45,745 nucleotides of DNA from an uncultured Eubacteriales bacterium (lineage in GTDB: Bacteria > Bacillota > Clostridia > Oscillospirales > CAG-272). This document shows positions 1 through 7,306 of this stretch, one piece after another. The notes under the pieces are model-generated. The model did no database searches and had not been told where the DNA came from. It was given only the letters and a program-made list of their open reading frames with translations. The position numbers and the translations under genes were made by a program. The stretch is taken from the NCBI GenBank assembly GCA_902462015.1, contig CABPZV010000002.1, forward strand, positions 1 to 45,745. Reading direction: 5' to 3'. How positions within the stretch are numbered: position 1 is the first letter of the stretch; each line of letters begins with the position of its first letter.

Positions 1-714
1 CCTTATTACACAAACAGCTCTCATCTTCCAGTCGGATATACCGAAGATATTTTTGATGCACTGGATATTCAGGATGAGCTTCAGACTCTATACACATCCG
101 GAACAGTATTTCACGCATTCCTCGGTGAAAAGCTTCCGTCATGGAAGTCAGCAGCAAATCTTGTGCGCAAGATTGCAGAAAATTACAAGCTGCCGTATTA
201 CACTCTCAGTCCTACATATTCCATTTGCAAGAATCATGGATATATGACGGGAGAACATTATACATGCGGATGCTGCGGAGAAAAAACAGAGGTTTACAGC
301 AGAATAACAGGTTACTACCGTCCTGTACAGAACTGGAATGACGGCAAGCTTCAGGAATTTAAAGAGAGAAAAACTTATGATATCAACAATTCCCATCTGA
401 AGCATGCTGGGATTTCAGGAGACCAATTTACAGATGACGGCGAATGCAGCTGCGAAGAATGCGGCGGAGGTGAAACAGAAATTCTTCTTTTCGCCTCAAA
501 AACCTGTCCGAACTGCAAAAGAGCAGCCGAGCATCTTGACAGAGCAGGCATCACATACAGAAAAATAATCTGTGAAGAAAATGAGAAAGAAGCTATTCGA
601 TATGGCGTTCGTCTTGCACCAACTCTCATCGTCCTCCGCGGAGGAACATTCGATAAATATGCAAATGCTTCTAATATCATCAAATATATTGACGAAGCGA
701 CAGTTAAAGCATAA
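1..714 (+). CDS. nrdD: Anaerobic ribonucleoside-triphosphate reductase (class III), C-terminal part, fused to a redoxin domain
   Basis: The reading frame is open from base 1, so the start lies outside the window; 237 residues are present. The catalytic C-terminus is clear: a GYTEDIFDALD segment, a zinc-ribbon-like stretch with CKNHG and CGCCG, and SRITGYYRPVQNWNDGK, the glycyl-radical loop typical of NrdD. Class III enzymes reduce ribonucleotides to deoxyribonucleotides without oxygen, using a glycyl radical installed by NrdG (not in the window). Beyond the usual end (EFKERKTY) about 100 extra residues follow: a Cys-rich linker (CSCEECGGG) and then a thioredoxin/glutaredoxin-like fold with a CPNC redox motif and a cis-Pro-like LAPTL. 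The fused domain suggests the enzyme can be re-reduced by a dithiol rather than only by formate; that is inference. A good terminator follows directly. Confidence 0.93.
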   Translation, partial: PYYTNSSHLPVGYTEDIFDALDIQDELQTLYTSGTVFHAFLGEKLPSWKSAANLVRKIAENYKLPYYTLSPTYSICKNHGYMTGEHYTCGCCGEKTEVYSRITGYYRPVQNWNDGKLQEFKERKTYDINNSHLKHAGISGDQFTDDGECSCEECGGGETEILLFASKTCPNCKRAAEHLDRAGITYRKIICEENEKEAIRYGVRLAPTLIVLRGGTFDKYANASNIIKYIDEATVKA

Positions 715-721
715 AATATCC

Positions 722-757
722 AAAGTCACAGCCAATTAAAAATGGCTGTGACTTTAT
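722..757 (+). terminator. Intrinsic terminator after nrdD
   Basis: A perfect 13-bp stem, AAAGTCACAGCCA with TGGCTGTGACTTT, has an 8-base loop and runs into a T-rich tract just after the nrdD stop codon. Confidence 0.88.
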
Positions 758-821
758 TTAGATTATGTTTCCTTGTATTTCTACATTATAATCAAAATTT
801 ACCAAATCATCTTTCTATGTA

Positions 822-849
822 TTGACATCAAAAAAAAATTATATATAAT
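822..849 (+). promoter_or_regulatory. Sigma-A promoter of the desulfoferrodoxin gene
   Basis: TTGACA at 822-827 and TATAAT at 844-849 are separated by 16 bases. An imperfect inverted repeat (AGTTAAGGAT at 854-863, ATCCTAACT at 878-886) lies at the expected transcription start and may be an operator or a 5' hairpin. Confidence 0.75.
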
Positions 850-933
850 ATGTAGTTAAGGATAGTATTTTATATCGATCCTAACTGTTCAATATTAAAA
901 GCACATTTTTTTAAAGAAAGAAGGAGTTTTGAA

Positions 934-1308
934 ATGGAACAGAAATTTTATATCTGCGAGCATTGCGGCAACATAATCGCAATGGTAAAGAACAAGGGAG
1001 TTCCGGTAATGTGCTGCGGTCAAAAAATGACAGAAATAATTCCCGGGACATCTGACGCTTCTCAGGAAAAACATGTCCCGGTATATACCGTAGACGGTAA
1101 CCTGGTTAATGTAAAAGTTGGAGCTGTCGAACATCCAATGCTTCCCGAGCACTACATTGAATGGGTATCTCTGCAGACAAAGTGCGGCAATCAAAGAAAA
1201 GTACTAAAGCCCGGTGACAAACCAGAAGTATGCTTTGCAATTTGTGACGGCGATGAAGTTGAGGCCGTTTACGCATATTGCAGCACACACAGTCTTTGGA
1301 AAGCATAA
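934..1308 (+). CDS. dfx: Desulfoferrodoxin (two-iron superoxide reductase)
   Basis: 124 residues, the normal length for a 2Fe superoxide reductase, which reduces superoxide to hydrogen peroxide in the cytoplasm without producing oxygen. The N-terminal desulforedoxin-type rubredoxin-like centre has Cys8, Cys11, Cys27 and Cys28. The catalytic centre ligands are all visible: His47 (in EKHVP), His67 (EHP), His73 (PEH), Cys116 and His119 (YCSTH). The conserved Glu45-Lys46 pair next to the active site is present. The start is set by AAGGAG about 8 bases upstream of the ATG. It lies just upstream of ferritin and rubredoxin genes, the latter being a typical electron donor, so the three form an oxygen-defence and iron-storage set. 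Very secure. Confidence 0.97.
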   Translation: MEQKFYICEHCGNIIAMVKNKGVPVMCCGQKMTEIIPGTSDASQEKHVPVYTVDGNLVNVKVGAVEHPMLPEHYIEWVSLQTKCGNQRKVLKPGDKPEVCFAICDGDEVEAVYAYCSTHSLWKA

Positions 1309-1328
1309 ACATTTTCTTTTTAAAATAA

Positions 1329-1360
1329 AAATCTGAACTACAAACTCAGATATTGTTTTA
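1329..1360 (+). terminator. Weak terminator-like hairpin after dfx
   Basis: ATCTGA (1331-1336) and TCAGAT (1346-1351) form a 6-bp stem followed by ATTGTTTTAT. The stem is short, so some read-through into the ferritin gene is likely. Confidence 0.4.
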
Positions 1361-1451
1361 TAAATCGACGATATAATAATAATTTATACAAAATTGATGT
1401 AATACTTCACCCAGAAATTACTGTCAGACAGAAAGGAAAGAGGTAGTATAA

Positions 1452-1961
1452 ATGACTGACAAAGTAGCAAAACTTATAAATACGCAGATAAATAAGGAGT
1501 TCTATTCCGCATATCTTTATCTTGAATTTTCAAACTATTATGCAGCAGAAGGACTTGATGGTTTTGAAAACTGGTACAAAGTCCAAGCACAGGAAGAACG
1601 TGATCATGCACTGCTGTTTTATCAGTATCTCCAAAACAACGGTATCAAGGTTACGTTCGAAGCTATTGCCAAGCCGGAATGTAATCTTAAAGAACATATT
1701 GATCCGCTTAAGGCTGCGCTCGCTCACGAAAAATATGTCACCGAACTGATTAATGCTATCTATGCTGCGGCTCTTGATGACCACGATTACCGTACAATGC
1801 AGCTTCTTGACTGGTTCGTTAAAGAACAGGGAGAAGAAGAGAAAAATGCTGCTGATATGGTTACAAAAATGGAGCTCTTCGGAAGCGACATGAAGAGTCT
1901 ATACATGCTCAACAACGAATTAAAATCCCGTGTGTATACGGCTCCGTCTTTGGTTCTCTAA
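1452..1961 (+). CDS. ftnA: Ferritin (non-haem iron storage protein)
   Basis: 169 residues, matching bacterial non-haem ferritins, which assemble into a 24-mer shell and oxidise and store iron. Ferroxidase residues are in place: Glu16 (INKEFYSAYLYL), Glu49 and His52 (QEERDHA), and a later QGEEEKNA helix supplying the distal Glu/Gln ligands. The predicted fold is a four-helix bundle plus a short fifth helix. There is no signal peptide, so it is cytoplasmic. An AAAGGAAAGAGG Shine-Dalgarno tract precedes the ATG. Its position between superoxide reductase and rubredoxin genes fits a role in removing free iron that would otherwise drive Fenton chemistry. A TATAAT-like box at 1372-1377 lies upstream, but no well-spaced -35 was found. 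Confidence 0.96.
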   Translation: MTDKVAKLINTQINKEFYSAYLYLEFSNYYAAEGLDGFENWYKVQAQEERDHALLFYQYLQNNGIKVTFEAIAKPECNLKEHIDPLKAALAHEKYVTELINAIYAAALDDHDYRTMQLLDWFVKEQGEEEKNAADMVTKMELFGSDMKSLYMLNNELKSRVYTAPSLVL

Positions 1962-2067
1962 TATTAACAGACACTTTTTTAACCAAAGCTTAGCCGGCTG
2001 AAAGCCACAATTATAACAAAGCTGAAAACAGTACAACATAATTTTATATGGAAGGAAAAAGATAAAA

Positions 2068-2223
2068 ATGAAATATGTATGTGATGTATGTGGATATGTC
2101 TATGACGAAGAGACCGGAGATCCTGATAACGGTATTGCACCTGGCACTAAGTGGGAAGATATTCCTGAAGATTGGACTTGCCCTCTCTGCGGTGTAGGCA
2201 AGGATAATTTTTCAAAAGAATGA
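2068..2223 (+). CDS. rub: Rubredoxin
   Basis: A small gene of 51 residues. The protein reads MKYVCDVCGYVYDEETG at its start and ends with a WTCPLCGVGKDNF segment, so both CxxC loops (Cys5/Cys8 and Cys38/Cys41) that bind the single Fe(SCys)4 centre are present, with the typical aromatic residues (Tyr, Trp) of the family. Rubredoxins are small cytoplasmic electron carriers; known partners include superoxide reductases and rubrerythrins. GGAAGGAAAAAG lies a few bases upstream of the ATG. It sits about 100 bases after ferritin and is followed by a strong terminator, so it probably ends the oxidative-stress transcript. Too short for many gene finders but secure by motif. Confidence 0.96.
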   Translation: MKYVCDVCGYVYDEETGDPDNGIAPGTKWEDIPEDWTCPLCGVGKDNFSKE

Positions 2224-2225
2224 CA

Positions 2226-2270
2226 AAAAGCGGAAAAGCCGTTTGCAGGCTTCTCCGCTTTCTTTATTTT
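2226..2270 (+). terminator. Intrinsic terminator after rubredoxin
   Basis: AAAGCGGAAAAGCC (2227-2240) pairs with GGCTTCTCCGCTTT (2248-2261) with one mismatch around a 7-base loop, followed by a T-rich tail. Confidence 0.88.
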
Positions 2271-2327
2271 CAGTATAGAGGTTTTATAATTCTACGGTTT
2301 GACAGCAATTATAGAAAATATAAAAGG

Positions 2328-2413
2328 ATCTGTAATATTACAGATTTATTCTTTTAGTAAAGGTTTTGTCATAATTAAAGAATATAATATATACTTGAAA
2401 ATGCTTCAAGCAT
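2328..2413. promoter_or_regulatory. gpmI upstream region with two palindromes and a possible promoter
   Basis: A perfect 18-bp palindrome, ATCTGTAATATTACAGAT, occupies 2328-2345. A candidate promoter follows, TTGTCA at 2366-2371 and TATACT at 2390-2395 with an 18-base spacer. A second inverted repeat, ATGCTT-C-AAGCAT, occupies 2401-2413 at the expected start point. These look like operator sites; the regulator is unknown. The first palindrome could instead be a weak hairpin. Confidence 0.4.
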
Positions 2414-2501
2414 CGGTAAAATAGTCCATTTTTTATTTATCCAAATGCAGCGAGTACGAGTGTAAAGCATAATAATATCAAAAGAAAGGCTTGGTTATTC
2501 A

Positions 2502-4151
2502 ATGAAACTAACAAAATCAGATAAATTCGCAGGTATAAAGGGGCCCCTTCTTACAATTGTCATGGACGGTGTGGGATTAAATGCACCGGGAAACGGAAAT
2601 GCAGTTGAAGCCGCATATACTCCAACGCTCGATATGCTTATGAAAAAATATCCAATGGTAACTCTCAAGGCACACGGAACGGCAGTAGGACTTCCCTCCG
2701 ATGATGATATGGGTAATTCCGAGGTCGGTCATAACGCACTTGGATCGGGACAAGTTTTTGCACAAGGTGCACTGCTTGTTTCAAATTCAATTTCTTCCGG
2801 TAAAATGTTTGAGTCGGAAACATGGAAAGCGGCGGTTAAAAACGTACTTGACAATGATAGCACTATGCATTTTCTCGGACTTTTCTCGGACGGAAACGTT
2901 CATTCTAATATTGAGCACCTCCGGAGTATGATTGAACATGCAAAAAAAGACGGTATAAAGCGCGTTCGAATTCACATCCTGCTGGACGGCCGGGACGTCG
3001 GTGAAACTACAGCTCTTGAATATATTGATCCGTTTGAAAATTTTCTGACAAGTCTCCGAAGCGATAACTTCGATATCTGCATTGCTTCCGGCGGAGGAAG
3101 AATGAAAATAACAATGGATCGTTATGAAGCTGACTGGTCAATGGTAGAACGCGGCTGGCATACTCACGTACTCGGTGATGCACGGATGTTTGAATCGGCA
3201 TCCGACGCTGTAAAAACCCTGCGCGATGAGACCAACGCAATAGATCAGGACATAGACCCCTTCGTTATTGTAAAAGACGGCAAGCCAGTTGGTACAATTG
3301 AGGACGGCGACACTGTAATCTTCTATAATTTCCGCGGAGACCGTTCTCTTGAAATCTCAAGAGCATTTGAAGGTGGACAGGATTTTGATAAATTTGACAG
3401 AGTACGCGTTCCGAACGTCTATTATGCCGGAATGCTTGAATATGACGGCGATCTGCATATTCCAGCTCATTATCTTGTAAATCCTCCCGAAATTACAAAT
3501 ACACTCGGTGAATATCTTGCCGGTACCGGAATCAGCCAGCTTGCGATATCAGAAACACAGAAATATGGACATGTCACATATTTTTGGAACGGAAATAAAT
3601 CCGGTAAGTTCTCCGAGGAGCTTGAAACATACATCGAAATTCCAAGCGATATAATTCCGTTTGAACAGCGTCCATGGATGAAATGTGCAGAAATCACAGA
3701 CAAGCTTATCGAAATGCTTCTCTGCGGAAAATATAAATATCTGCGCTGCAATTATCCTAACGGTGATATGGTAGGGCATACCGGAAACTATCAGGCGACA
3801 ATCATCAGTATAGAGGCGCTTGACCTTCAGCTCGCACGCATTCTTCCGGTAATTGACAAACTGCAGGGCGCAGTTATTATAACGGCTGACCACGGTAATG
3901 CCGACGAGATGTATGAAATTGACAAAAAAACAAAATCACCGAAGATAGGCGCTCAGGGAAATCCAAAAGCAAAGACAAGTCACACTTTAAACCCTGTTCC
4001 ATGCATATTCTATGACAATTTCAACAATGATAAATATAATGTTAAAACAAATGATGCATATGGATTATCAAACATTGCGGCAACAACAGTAAATCTTCTC
4101 GGTTATGAAGCGCCAGATATGTGGGACAAGTCAATTATAGAATCCAAATAA
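2502..4151 (+). CDS. gpmI: 2,3-bisphosphoglycerate-independent phosphoglycerate mutase
   Basis: 549 residues, within the range of long iPGAMs. The enzyme interconverts 3- and 2-phosphoglycerate in glycolysis/gluconeogenesis using two Mn ions and a phosphoserine intermediate. The N-terminus carries the metal-binding VMDGVG (Asp22) and the catalytic serine in DMGNSEVGH (Ser73). Further family motifs are FSDGNVHS, LDGRDVGE, FYNFRGDR, a long alkaline-phosphatase-like C-terminal half with NYPNGDMVGHTG, TADHGNADEM and KTSHTLNPVP. AAAGAAAGG precedes the ATG. It is monocistronic: isolated by terminators on both sides and convergent with the SPFH gene. Confidence 0.97.
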   Translation: MKLTKSDKFAGIKGPLLTIVMDGVGLNAPGNGNAVEAAYTPTLDMLMKKYPMVTLKAHGTAVGLPSDDDMGNSEVGHNALGSGQVFAQGALLVSNSISSGKMFESETWKAAVKNVLDNDSTMHFLGLFSDGNVHSNIEHLRSMIEHAKKDGIKRVRIHILLDGRDVGETTALEYIDPFENFLTSLRSDNFDICIASGGGRMKITMDRYEADWSMVERGWHTHVLGDARMFESASDAVKTLRDETNAIDQDIDPFVIVKDGKPVGTIEDGDTVIFYNFRGDRSLEISRAFEGGQDFDKFDRVRVPNVYYAGMLEYDGDLHIPAHYLVNPPEITNTLGEYLAGTGISQLAISETQKYGHVTYFWNGNKSGKFSEELETYIEIPSDIIPFEQRPWMKCAEITDKLIEMLLCGKYKYLRCNYPNGDMVGHTGNYQATIISIEALDLQLARILPVIDKLQGAVIITADHGNADEMYEIDKKTKSPKIGAQGNPKAKTSHTLNPVPCIFYDNFNNDKYNVKTNDAYGLSNIAATTVNLLGYEAPDMWDKSIIESK

Positions 4152-4193
4152 GTAGCTATAACCATGTTTTTTACAATCTCTTTATTTGTAGAT

Positions 4194-4235
4194 AAAAAAC
4201 GCGCCTGCGATTATATAAACCGCAGACGCGTTTTT
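4194..4235. terminator. Bidirectional terminator between gpmI and the SPFH gene
   Basis: AAAAACGCG-c-CTGCG pairs with CGCAG-a-CGCGTTTTT around an 11-base loop. An A-run on one side and a T-run on the other make it usable from both convergent genes. Confidence 0.88.
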
Positions 4236-4258
4236 CATAATTAAGTAATAATTTGTAA

Positions 4259-5155
4259 TTACCCTTGCGCGTTGTTATCTCCCTGCATGTTCAAAATCGG
4301 AACAGTTCCATCCGATGCATAAACCTGCGGAAGTTCGCCGTTCCATCTGGAAACTTCATTGTACTGAATAAGTTCGTTTGTCAGGGAATCCGCAATCTTT
4401 TGGTTTGCTTCGGCTTCAGCCTCGGCCGCGACCTTAACGGCATAAGCTTCAGCATCTGCGTTTATCTTTGCCACCTCCGCATTGGCATTAGCCTGAATCT
4501 GTGCACGCTCCGCCTCCTGCTGTGCAATCATTGTTTTTTGAGCCTCCTCGATTTCCGCCTGAAGTTTTGACTGCTCCGCAACCTGCTTTGCCTCTACTGC
4601 GTCGGTAAAAACATCCGTAAAATCAATATCTTCAATTGAAACAGAAATTATCTCTATACCGTATTCCTTCATTTCAGGCGAAAGAATCGACTCAACCTCC
4701 GTTGAAAGGTCTTCGCGGCTTGCAACAAGATTTTCCGCCGTACATTTTGAAAATACGGCCTTAACATCCTCCATAATTCTCGGATTCATCACAGTATCAT
4801 AATAATACTGTCCTACGTTTCTGTAAAGTTCCTGGGAAGTCTCTCTGTCAACGCTGTAGTTCACAGAAACATTGACCTCTACCTGCTGAATATCACTTGA
4901 AAATGCGCTGAGCGTTATTGATTCCTTTTGAGCGCGGTTATCCATCTTAATTACATTCTGCCAGGGAAGTACAAAATGAAGCCCCTCGGACAAAACATAG
5001 CTTTCCGTACGGCCGAAAGTCACAACAACTCCGGTGTGTCCGGTCGGAACCTGAACAGTACACATAGCGCTCAGTATAATCAATACTACTACAGCTGCAA
5101 TCACAAGAATCAGCTTTATACTGATCTTTTTTCCGTTCGTTTTAAATTTAGTCAT
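4259..5155 (-). CDS. Prohibitin/SPFH (Band 7) family membrane protein
   Basis: 298 residues. A single hydrophobic segment at about residues 11-32 (ISIKLILVIAAVVVLIIL) anchors the protein and is followed by the SPFH/Band 7 domain (VPTGHTGVVVTFGR, SEGLHFVLPW, then VNVSVNYSVD). From about residue 190 to 255 there is a long charged, Ala/Glu/Gln-rich coiled coil (EAKQVAEQSKLQAEIEEAQK, then Ala/Glu repeats), the classic oligomerisation region. Family members form large ring- or cage-like membrane assemblies associated with proteases or with membrane microdomains. No FtsH gene is adjacent, so I do not call it HflC/HflK. AAGGAG lies 10 bases before the ATG, and a consensus promoter lies upstream. Confident as to family, not as to specific role. 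Confidence 0.9.
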   Translation of the reverse strand: MTKFKTNGKKISIKLILVIAAVVVLIILSAMCTVQVPTGHTGVVVTFGRTESYVLSEGLHFVLPWQNVIKMDNRAQKESITLSAFSSDIQQVEVNVSVNYSVDRETSQELYRNVGQYYYDTVMNPRIMEDVKAVFSKCTAENLVASREDLSTEVESILSPEMKEYGIEIISVSIEDIDFTDVFTDAVEAKQVAEQSKLQAEIEEAQKTMIAQQEAERAQIQANANAEVAKINADAEAYAVKVAAEAEAEANQKIADSLTNELIQYNEVSRWNGELPQVYASDGTVPILNMQGDNNAQG

Positions 5156-5220
5156 TTAATTTTACTCCTTCATAAATATGTATTTTGGTAATTTCAGTAC
5201 TACTGTTTTCCATTGGGATG

Positions 5221-5249
5221 ATTATATCACATAATCACATGATTGTCAA
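5221..5249 (-). promoter_or_regulatory. Sigma-A promoter of the SPFH gene
   Basis: On the minus strand TTGACA (5249-5244) and TATAAT (5226-5221) are separated by exactly 17 bases, about 65 bases upstream of the start codon. Confidence 0.85.
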
Positions 5250-5506
5250 TAGCAATCTGATAATTTTTTCAAAGAATTTTATACTATTACTTTTCGTATA
5301 GTATATACAGAGAATTAACAAAATGAATACACATTTTATTCTAAGTTATGATATAATTGCCTGCGAAATATATAAAATTACGATAATTCTAAATATTTTG
5401 ATATATAAGTAAAACATAAATTGTTTTTTATATTATAGGGTTTCATGTCAAACTGTTATTTCTGATCTATTCAAACCCTATTAGTCTTATGAAAGGGCAA
5501 AAATAT
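5250..5506. other. AT-rich intergenic leader with a long-loop inverted repeat
   Basis: This AT-rich stretch separates the divergent SPFH and glycosidase genes. It holds a perfect 9-bp inverted repeat, ATAGGGTTT (5435-5443) and AAACCCTAT (5473-5481), with a 29-base loop ending just before the ribosome-binding site of the downstream gene. No convincing plus-strand promoter was found. Confidence 0.35.
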
Positions 5507-6763
5507 ATGTCAGAACAAAATTCCGTTATATCTGCGGAAGACAAGGCGCAGGATATTTTATCTCTTGAAAAAGCCTCTATCATGCGTGAAAAGAATTCTT
5601 CTGTAAAACATAAAAAGACGGATAACAAAAAAGCAGCACAGAATGGTACTGCAAAAACAAATCCAAAAAGACGCAGACGCAGAATTTTGATAACTCTCTC
5701 TTCGGTTATCGGAGCAGTTGTGTGCCTGTATCTTGTCGTCGTATTTTCAAACATTCCGTTTATTGCATATTGGCGCGGTATATGGATAGAAACAGCAATG
5801 ACAACAGGAAAACATCACTGGCTTGCTACTGCCTTCTTTCCGAAAAATACAATTGACGAGGTAATGAAAAACTACACAACAAATTCAGGCATAGTCGGCG
5901 GAAATGATTTGTTAATCATGAATGACGAGACAAAAGACACAAGAGACACAGACAACGAAAAAGATGAGCCGGTAAAGGAACAGCGTCCCGAGGATATTCT
6001 CGGACAAAAAGAGCTCAGTGTCGGAGACAAAGATTATGCAGGCAACACAATTCTTGTAAACGACATAGAAGAAGGCCTTATAATATCTGAAATTGTCAGG
6101 GGCAGCTTCAGAGGTCAGATTATGCTTATTGATGACCCGTCAAGAGTGTTTGTCGGACAAACACAGTATCAAAATAACACTGGAATGAGAATTCTTGACA
6201 TGATGGAGGTTTACGGCGCAGTCGCCGGAATCAACGCAAGCGGCTTCAACGACCCGGCAGGAAACGGAAACGGGGGAACAATCGTCGGTCTTTCATGTTC
6301 GGAAGGAAACTATTGGGGAAATTATCTGTCAGGCTACAGCAGTATAGTTCTGACAACAGACGATAAACTTGTCGTAGGAGATATCGGAAGCTGGGATCAG
6401 TATAATATACGCGACGGTATTCAATTTTATCCTGTTTTAATTGCGGACGGAGTACAGCAGGTTACCGGATCAGCCGGTTACGGATTACAGCCGAGAACTG
6501 CAGTCGGTCAGAGAGAGGACGGAGTAATTGCTTTTCTCATTATTGATGGGCGTGACGTAACCTGGTCTGTAGGCTGCACTGTAGGTGATTTGGCCGAAAT
6601 ACTGATGGACTATGACATCGTTAACGCATCCTGCTGTGACGGGGGCGCAAGCTCATGTCTTGCCTATAACGGGAAAATAACTACAAAAAACTGTTCATGG
6701 AATCCGTCCATTGGTCGGATTCTTCCGAACGCTTTCATGGTAAAAAGCAAAAAAGCCGGATAG
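5507..6763 (+). CDS. Membrane-anchored phosphodiester glycosidase-like protein (NAGPA domain)
   Basis: 418 residues from the ATG at 5507, chosen because GAAAGGG ends 9 bases upstream; an in-frame ATG at 5489 has no ribosome-binding site. A basic cytoplasmic N-terminus (PKRRRRR) precedes one transmembrane helix (about residues 60-81), then a linker, then the NAGPA/phosphodiester glycosidase domain (Pfam PF09992) over the last 200 or so residues. Visible motifs are GINASGFNDP, a SAGYGLQPRTAVGQ segment, IDGRD, and NASCCDGGASSCLAYNG near the end, the family's DGGxS signature. Members cleave or handle sugar-phosphodiester bonds, and several are annotated as exopolysaccharide biosynthesis proteins. 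By topology it acts outside the membrane. The substrate is unknown. No terminator follows other than the repeat-element hairpins. Confidence 0.85.
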   Translation: MSEQNSVISAEDKAQDILSLEKASIMREKNSSVKHKKTDNKKAAQNGTAKTNPKRRRRRILITLSSVIGAVVCLYLVVVFSNIPFIAYWRGIWIETAMTTGKHHWLATAFFPKNTIDEVMKNYTTNSGIVGGNDLLIMNDETKDTRDTDNEKDEPVKEQRPEDILGQKELSVGDKDYAGNTILVNDIEEGLIISEIVRGSFRGQIMLIDDPSRVFVGQTQYQNNTGMRILDMMEVYGAVAGINASGFNDPAGNGNGGTIVGLSCSEGNYWGNYLSGYSSIVLTTDDKLVVGDIGSWDQYNIRDGIQFYPVLIADGVQQVTGSAGYGLQPRTAVGQREDGVIAFLIIDGRDVTWSVGCTVGDLAEILMDYDIVNASCCDGGASSCLAYNGKITTKNCSWNPSIGRILPNAFMVKSKKAG

Positions 6764-6785
6764 GAATAAAATATTCTATTATAAC

Positions 6786-6946
6786 TTAGGCAAGCTGTCC
6801 TTGCCATTAAGGCTGCAGTCTTAATGGCGGTCGCCTCTTAAGGCGGCGGCCTCTTAAGCCGGGGGCTGCGTTTCACCATTCTGTGGGAGATACAATCTCC
6901 TGCTGGAATAGTTGCCACGCCATTTGACGGGGCCCCCCTTATTGAA
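6786..6946 (+). repeat. Multi-hairpin intergenic repeat, copy A
   Basis: About 161 bases, beginning TTAGGCAAG and ending TTATTGAA, rich in self-complementary segments: CCATTAAG/CTTAATGG (6804-6827), CGCCT/AGGCG around CTTAAG, and GGAGAT-ACA-ATCTCC (6886-6900). It is the inverted counterpart of 16344-16519: both share TTAGGCAAG, TGTCC, TCGCCTCTTAAGGC, TTTCACCATTC, GGGAGATACAATCTCC and GCCACGCCATTTGACGGGGC in the same order. No open reading frame. Probably a dispersed non-coding repeat of the MITE/REP type; the family is not recognised. Confidence 0.8.
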
Positions 6947-7036
6947 TTTTACATATCCTTCAATTAATAAACTTAATAAACTCAGGAATTGACTCTTAAA
7001 AAATTTTTAATTCTCCGGCCAGGAGCAATTTTTTAC

Positions 7037-7065
7037 TTGACACAATATCATCTTTGTGATATACT
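7037..7065 (+). promoter_or_regulatory. Sigma-A promoter of the pyr operon
   Basis: TTGACA at 7037-7042 and TATACT at 7060-7065 with a 17-base spacer. Transcription should start near 7072, immediately before the attenuator structures. Confidence 0.88.
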
Positions 7066-7076
7066 GTCATAGACAG

Positions 7077-7216
7077 CAATTTTTAAGTTGGTACAGAGAT
7101 GCCGGCAAGATTGGTAATTAATGATAAAGTGTAAAGAGGATAAGATTTTTCTTTTACTGTATCTTTATTTTAAAGCATATTTATCAAATCTTGCTGAAAA
7201 GCAAGATTTTTTGTTT
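7077..7216 (+). promoter_or_regulatory. PyrR-type transcription attenuator in the pyrC leader
   Basis: Three competing structures can be drawn. (1) Anti-antiterminator: CAATTTT (7077-7083) with AAGATTG (7107-7113), a 5' internal bulge TAA, then GTTGGTA (7087-7093) with TGCCGGC (7100-7106), capped by the hexaloop CAGAGA (7094-7099). PyrR binding loops have a terminal CNGNGA hexaloop with a U-G pair one step below, and a bulge lower down; all three occur here. (2) Antiterminator: GCAAGATT (7105-7112) with AATCTTGC (7187-7194), and TGATAAA (7122-7128) with TTTATCA (7180-7186). (3) Terminator: AAATCTTGCT-GAAA-AGCAAGATTT (7186-7209) followed by TTTG. Predicted logic: UMP-bound PyrR stabilises (1), frees (3) and shuts off the operon. 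The closing pair is A-U rather than the usual C-G. pyrR is not in the window. Confidence 0.75.
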
Positions 7217-7306
7217 ATTACCGGTTTATTTTCAGTCTTATAATAAAATTAGAAAATACGCCGATACCGGCGCTGCCGATGATATGTTTGATTCAGGAGA
7301 GGTTAT

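Noticed and set aside
2299..2324. TTGACA (2299) with TATAAA (2319) as a gpmI promoter
   Set aside because: The spacer is only 14 bases.
4259..5155. Calling the SPFH gene hflC or hflK
   Set aside because: There is no partner hfl gene and no ftsH nearby; only the family can be supported.
7099..7134. Possible leader peptide (ATG to TAA, 11 codons) in the pyrC leader
   Set aside because: No ribosome-binding site, no codon bias relevant to pyrimidines, and its start codon is inside the hexaloop hairpin; RNA-based PyrR-type control explains the region better.
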